Shown: positions 59,401 through 64,000 of the stretch, piece after piece
How the letters are laid out: each line of letters starts with the position of its first letter
Numbering within the stretch: the first letter of the stretch is position 1
Assembly (NCBI GenBank): GCA_018873245.2
Contig: JAEMBT020000009.1
Coordinates: 17,701,794-17,765,793 of the forward strand
Length of the DNA: 64,000 bases
DNA from: Archegozetes longisetosus
Lineage: Eukaryota > Arthropoda > Arachnida > Sarcoptiformes > Trhypochthoniidae
Direction: 5' to 3'
The notes under the pieces: model-generated
Seen by the model: the letters and a program-made list of their open reading frames with translations, nothing else
Databases searched by the model: none
Told to the model about the DNA's origin: nothing
Program-made: the position numbers and the translations under genes

Positions 59401-60435
59401 TAGTCCATAATTTTTTTTATAAAATTGATCGAAGAATCCCGTTGTGATGTATGAAAAATGATCTAGAACTACTCTGAAATTAGTCTCGAAGATAAAATAT
59501 ATTTTCTGGTCTAATGCTAAAATCCTACAGGAATTGAATTGAAATGCCTTATAGGACATATAATAAGTCCATTTCTAATATTTTTACCCCAATTATTTAT
59601 TTGCAATTTAGCTCATCGGAAATAATCGTTCAATAAATGAGCTTTCATATGATATATCACAATAAAATATTTCAGTCTATATTTTGGAATAATTTTTGAA
59701 ATTTTGCGCTGTTCATTGCACTAGGTAATTGTACAGTATACTTACCAAAATTTGCTTTATTAAATCTTAATTTTTAGTTTTAAATTGTTTCTATTTATAT
59801 ATTTCTATTTTCGATATAGGAGAGTACAAGTAAACCCACAATTTTGTGCAAAGTTATAGAATTTGATCTCTAACTTGTGTTAAGGATCAAGGGATGCTCT
59901 CTTTGTTATAAAATATGAGTTCTATATTGACTCTAATATGAATTGATCAAAACCCTGTTTGAAAACTTCTAATAAACTCCTCAAATAATTATCGATTTCA
60001 TAAGTAATGAATAGAAAAAGTAATAATAATTGTACAAAACGATCTATTATCTACTAAAATATTTGAATATTTTGGATGCGCTTTTATTTAGATTTCATAA
60101 GAATGTGGCATATTTGTAGATTACTTTGAAGGTGAACGATAAGAAATATTACATTAAAAAAATTCCTATTGTCTTCTGTTTTTTAAACAGTCAATCAGAT
60201 TCTTAATGAAAAATTTGTTTATTTTGTCCGATAATTCTGTTGAGTACTATTTGATGAAAATGATTTTCTTCACAGTTGTAGTCATTGAGATATCGAAATC
60301 TTCACAAAGTATAGCAATCACGCTCTGAAAAATTTGTATATGGAATTGAACTAGGGGCAAAATATTGAGTTTGTGTATCACTTATTGTGTGTTTAAGTCG
60401 GTCCTTGATTATTGTTCTGTTAGTTTTGAACAGTA
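53459..60435. other. gene-free AT-rich stretch
   Basis: No supported gene. The patch at 55745-56070 is less AT-rich and reads with few stops in more than one frame (for example MYRSLGKWKKLMDG from 55998), so it may be a decayed exon or transposon fragment. The remainder is background. Confidence 0.45.
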
Positions 60436-60441
60436 TTCTTT

Positions 60442-62441
60442 TTACAAAGTAGTGACAGGCTTTATATTTGCATTCATATCAATTCCATTATCATCAGTTT
60501 TATTTGCCCGAATAGCCGCCACTTTGGGATAATATATTCTCTGTATTTCTTCAAAAGATTTTCCTTTAGTTTCTGGTAAAAAGATTGCAAAAACAACACT
60601 CAATGCACTTATACCAGAGAATATCCAGAAAGCGCCGTATTTTTGAGCTAATGTCTGCATATCATCGAATTCTTTGGTCACTATAAAGGTAAAAACCCAG
60701 GCAAATGCACTACTGGATGACATAATGAATCCAATGACAGAACTCGGTGTTATTTCTGGTATAATAATCCAGGGAACCGGCCCGTAACCGGACGCAAAAG
60801 ACATGACGAACACAACAAGACATATGATCGGAAGCACACTCGTCTCGTTGTGGTCTAACGAACGATTTTGAAAATAGTAATATCCCAAAACACCGATACT
60901 GATCATATGTCCGAGACCGGAACCAATTAAAAGCATTTTTCTGCCTAGACGATCTACAAGTAGACCCCCGATAAGGGTTGCTGAAAGCATGGCTGAGTTG
61001 ACTACTAAAGTGGCGTACTCTGGTTTTAGCTTAGAACCCGATTCCGCAAATATAGTCGTCAAATAAAATTGTACTGCATTTATACCAGAAAATTGTTGGA
61101 AAAATAATAAACACATTCCAATAAGTAAGGGCTTATAAGTGTCCTGTCTTTTCAATTGATTGATGGAAAATCCTGTTTCCAGTTTTTTCGTTTTGGCTCT
61201 TTCTTCGAGTTCATCTAATTCTTTCTCGATATCACTGTCTAGGTGTCTTAACTTGCGAAGCGCCTCCGTGACTTGTGATCCTCTGCCATGTTTGTTCATT
61301 AGCCAATCCGGTGATTCGGGCATAAATATCATGGATACTGTGAGTAAAATACTTGGAACTAATCCCATGAGCGCTGTATAATTCCAGTGAAGAAACAAAC
61401 TGAAAATATCGACGTATAAAATGCCAGCCGTCACGGAAATCTTAAGATTCATTAGAGGGTTTTAGTTTTGGAAATCTTCATTAGATACCTAATTGTTTAC
61501 ATATTTATGACTTACATTCAAAGCCATTCCGAGTAAGCCTCTTATTTTGGGCGTAGATATCTCAGTGACATAAGTAGGAAGTGAGCCCAGAACTGCGCCC
61601 GTACAGAGACCTGTTATGACTCGACCAATAATTATTGGGGCAGTACTTCTCGATACACTTTTTTGATTGAACAAAAGTTTAAACTATTTTTCAATACTAA
61701 ATAACAGTGTGAATAGTTATTACCACAATAATATCCATCCAGCACTGTATGGAAATCCGAGAAGTATCAATGTTTTCTTACGACCCAACAACTCAATGCA
61801 AACTCCTTTTATGAAAAAACACTACAAGTTAATAGAAATTCAAAGTTTGATAAGAAATTACATACTCGAAAAGGCAGTTCATATGCCAAACAATTATTAA
61901 AAAATAGTTTTCTCAAGTGTTTATCAATTTTCTAATTTGACATACTTTTATGCTGTAGATCAGGCTCGAAGTTATGACAAAACTTCTTTTTATTGAATGG
62001 ATTATCAACTGTTTGTAATGATACTCACCAAATAGACCGCTTTTGACATTAAGACAATCGAATCATTTATAAGATATAGAGTACATAGGTTTAGGATAAG
62101 CCCCAAATACTTTTCGCAATATAACTTTGGGCAATTTCTTATCAATACAAACAATTTATAATTATTCTATGGAGTTTTTTGGTAATAATAGACGTACCGC
62201 TAAGAAGACCTCCGAAAAGAGCTCCAATATTCATACTGCTACCGATCCATGATTTGATATATTTATCTTCATCAGAATCAGTCAGTTGTGGCTGACTATC
62301 ATTTCTTCTCATATCCTCAAAAGCAGGTGCGCTCCAACCCAAAGTACATCCTAAAGAGATTCCGCCCATTTGTACCGATGTTACGGCTATAAATAGCAGA
62401 ATCGATGGCTTCCGAACGTCTATTTCAGAGTTAGTTTGCAT
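60442..62441 (-). CDS. facilitated trehalose/glucose transporter (Tret1-like, SLC2 family), four exons
   Basis: Exons on the - strand: 62441-62198, 61805-61724, 61657-61516 and 61440-60442. Introns are GT-AG: 392, 66 and 75 bp, with phases that join cleanly. Product 488 aa, the usual size for this family: a 12-helix major facilitator transporter, expected in the plasma membrane and moving a sugar down its gradient. Visible motifs: GALFGG then LLGRKKT between TM2 and TM3 (about 74-95); GRVITG in TM4; PESPDWL (197-203) before the large loop; QQFSGINAVQFY (271-282) in TM7; DRLGRK (319-324); GPVPW (376-380) in TM10; PETKGKSFEEI (445-455) at the end of TM12. A TAA in frame 15 bases upstream supports the ATG at 62441. 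The second intron's acceptor is chosen inside an A-run (CAAAAAAG) because it alone restores the frame of TM4. One substitution of note: Asp in PESPDWL where Arg is usual. Trehalose or glucose as substrate is inferred from family resemblance. Confidence 0.92.
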
Positions 62442-62444
62442 TTT

Positions 62445-63005
62445 TTGGACTATTTAAACAATTAATAGATCTTTCTTCTGCTAATGCTTCCAAAAAATGA
62501 TCTCTTAATGTCATCATATCTTTAATTACTAAGAAATATATCAGTAGTTTGAAGGTCTTGACGCTATCACAAAAGGCCAAATAGATAAATTTTGTTCTAA
62601 TTCTTTAGATAATTCACTGTTAGGTTTGCTTCTGATTCATTGGTACTTGAACAGATTTTAATCTTGAGTGCGACGAATTAGCAAAAAGATATGTATATGA
62701 TTCGTAGGTATGTGCCTCATGTTTATTGGCGACTGTCCATTAACTTATATAAACTATTCTGTATATGAAGAACTGTAATTAGAGCTCATTCTATGAATTA
62801 GCTAAATTTTCTTGTATAAAATGAAAGAATTTTACTATTTGTGGGCTTAAATCTTGAACTCAGCTTTCAAGAAACCAGATAAAAAATAAAAATTGTAACG
62901 AATGACTCAAACTTTTACCGATTAATAATGATATCAAAAATATTGTTTACTTATATATTGAGTGCTTATTCATGATTGTATTCGTTTAATAGTAAATATA
63001 AAAAG
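62445..63005. other. upstream region of the sugar transporter
   Basis: Likely holds the transporter promoter and 5' UTR; no clear TATA box or upstream exon was identified. Confidence 0.4.
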
Positions 63006-63852
63006 TAGAAAATTTCCAAATTGGTCGATAAGCCAATAGGGCACTCGGCCTGATCAAATGAAAGGTTATTCCAAGGATTATCCGTATTCAGAATATTAAT
63101 TTTAATGTTGTTTGGAAAGTTTAGAAATGAAGCTTTAAAAAGTAGTTATGGTGGTATCAACGGTGTTTAGTGATCACTTCAAATATTAGTTTGGATACTT
63201 TCCCTCTTCGAAAATAAAATGAATGTACGCTCATTTTGCAACATTTTGAGTCTAATTTTGAGATTAAGACAAATTCGTTTTGAAAGGACGCAAATCAACT
63301 TTAACATTTTCCTATTATGTTTTATATATTTGATATAACGCTTGATAAAAATAAAGTTAAATAAATAAAATATGGAGCATTTAGAGATACAAAAAAGTTC
63401 AATTTCAGTTTGAAGTAACGTCTTTTAAGATATATTGTAGCATATTGATCGTGAGGATATTAAAAGAAATTCTAAAAAAACTTAATTATTCACAATAAAA
63501 ACAGAAGTGAAACCATTCGAATTCATATTCAATAGAGGACTATATAGGAAAAATATTTTAAGGATACCTTAATACAAAACTTCTCATTATTAATTTTAGA
63601 TTCTGTTAATAACTCTAGAAAGTGGTCACACATTTATTTCACTAGTCAACAGGTATAGATTTCAAAGTGATTAATGAGGTCTATACATTTCCCATAAAGT
63701 CCGCAATAAATTACTTTTTTCATAAATTTATTTCAGAACTTTCCCGACAAAATTAAGAAATAGTATTTTAGTCTGGATAACACCTTGGGTGGTCTTTCAT
63801 TTAGTCATGTTGAGCGACCTATTGGCTCATCGGCCAATTCGGAAATTTTCTA
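63006..63852. mobile_element. long-terminal-inverted-repeat (foldback or Mutator-like) element
   Basis: The left end TAGAAAATTTCCAAATTGG and the right end (on the - strand) TAGAAAATTTCCGAATTGG start inverted repeats. These continue through CGATAAGCCAATAGG/CGATGAGCCAATAGG, AAATGAAAG and CCAAGG/CCAAGGTGTTATCC, then less well through GGAAAGTT and TGATCACTTCAAAT, for about 180 bases on each side. The loop is about 450 bases, AT-rich and non-coding. No clear target duplication seen. Confidence 0.75.
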
Positions 63853-64000
63853 TTTATTTTTTCGTATTCTACAATTAACATGTACTGTATTGCTTGCACG
63901 TTGGAATAATTGATGGAACACATTCGGTTAATGATCAATACAGATCAACACAGAGCGTTCATATAGTTCACTGCACGAAAAATGTTCATTAAAACTTTCA

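Noticed and set aside
61160..61381. Ser-rich frame on the + strand
   Set aside because: Antisense shadow of the sugar transporter exon 4.
61667..61900. 77-codon frame on the + strand
   Set aside because: Antisense to sugar transporter exon 2 and its flanking introns.
62000..62040. GTGAGT donor-like site inside transporter intron 1
   Set aside because: An extra exon there is not needed: exon 1 joins exon 2 with the exact GALFGG to LLGRK spacing of the family.

Overview
The window is AT-rich (by eye, around 70%) animal nuclear DNA with few genes. Genes are split by introns bounded by GT/AG. Most introns are only 66-95 bp, but one is about 3.4 kb. The proteins are metazoan: a class A neuropeptide-type GPCR, a trehalose/glucose-type facilitative sugar transporter and a secreted or membrane-anchored cysteine-rich EB/EGF-like protein. 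Together with an arthropod-type transposase-like relic and many short DNA transposons, this suggests an arthropod, perhaps a mite or other arachnid. That placement is inference; no marker gene settles it.

Layout. Near the left edge (91-1136, + strand) is a two-exon gene for a small cysteine-rich protein with a signal peptide, two six-cysteine modules and a possible membrane anchor. A decayed relative of its module lies at 6245-6435. Between them (1792-3445, + strand) is a frameshifted relic of a transposase-like gene with a D-x-C-x-G-Q-N-R-N motif, followed by a cluster of inverted-repeat/foldback elements (3654-4514). From about 4.5 to 24 kb there is no confident gene. That stretch holds a 1.2-kb hAT-type element with a perfect 8-bp target duplication and a nested element inside it (9805-11026), two foldback elements (15668-15856, 20818-21345), and weak traces of a zinc-finger exon and of an aminergic-type GPCR exon.

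A complete five-exon GPCR gene (24135-28987, - strand, 396 aa as spliced) can be assembled. It includes a 35-bp microexon, and its sequence is closest by eye to the GPR83/RYamide/NPY-receptor group. The region 29-60 kb is a gene desert containing further DNA-transposon remnants: hAT-like MITEs with different termini at 35537, 49336 and 53022, a pogo/Tigger-like element at 44542-45257, and GC-rich inverted-repeat relics.

The right end carries a complete four-exon sugar transporter gene (60442-62441, - strand, 488 aa as spliced) of the Tret1/SLC2 type. It is followed by a long terminal-inverted-repeat element at 63006-63852. The three genes show no functional linkage to each other; each is a separate eukaryotic transcription unit.
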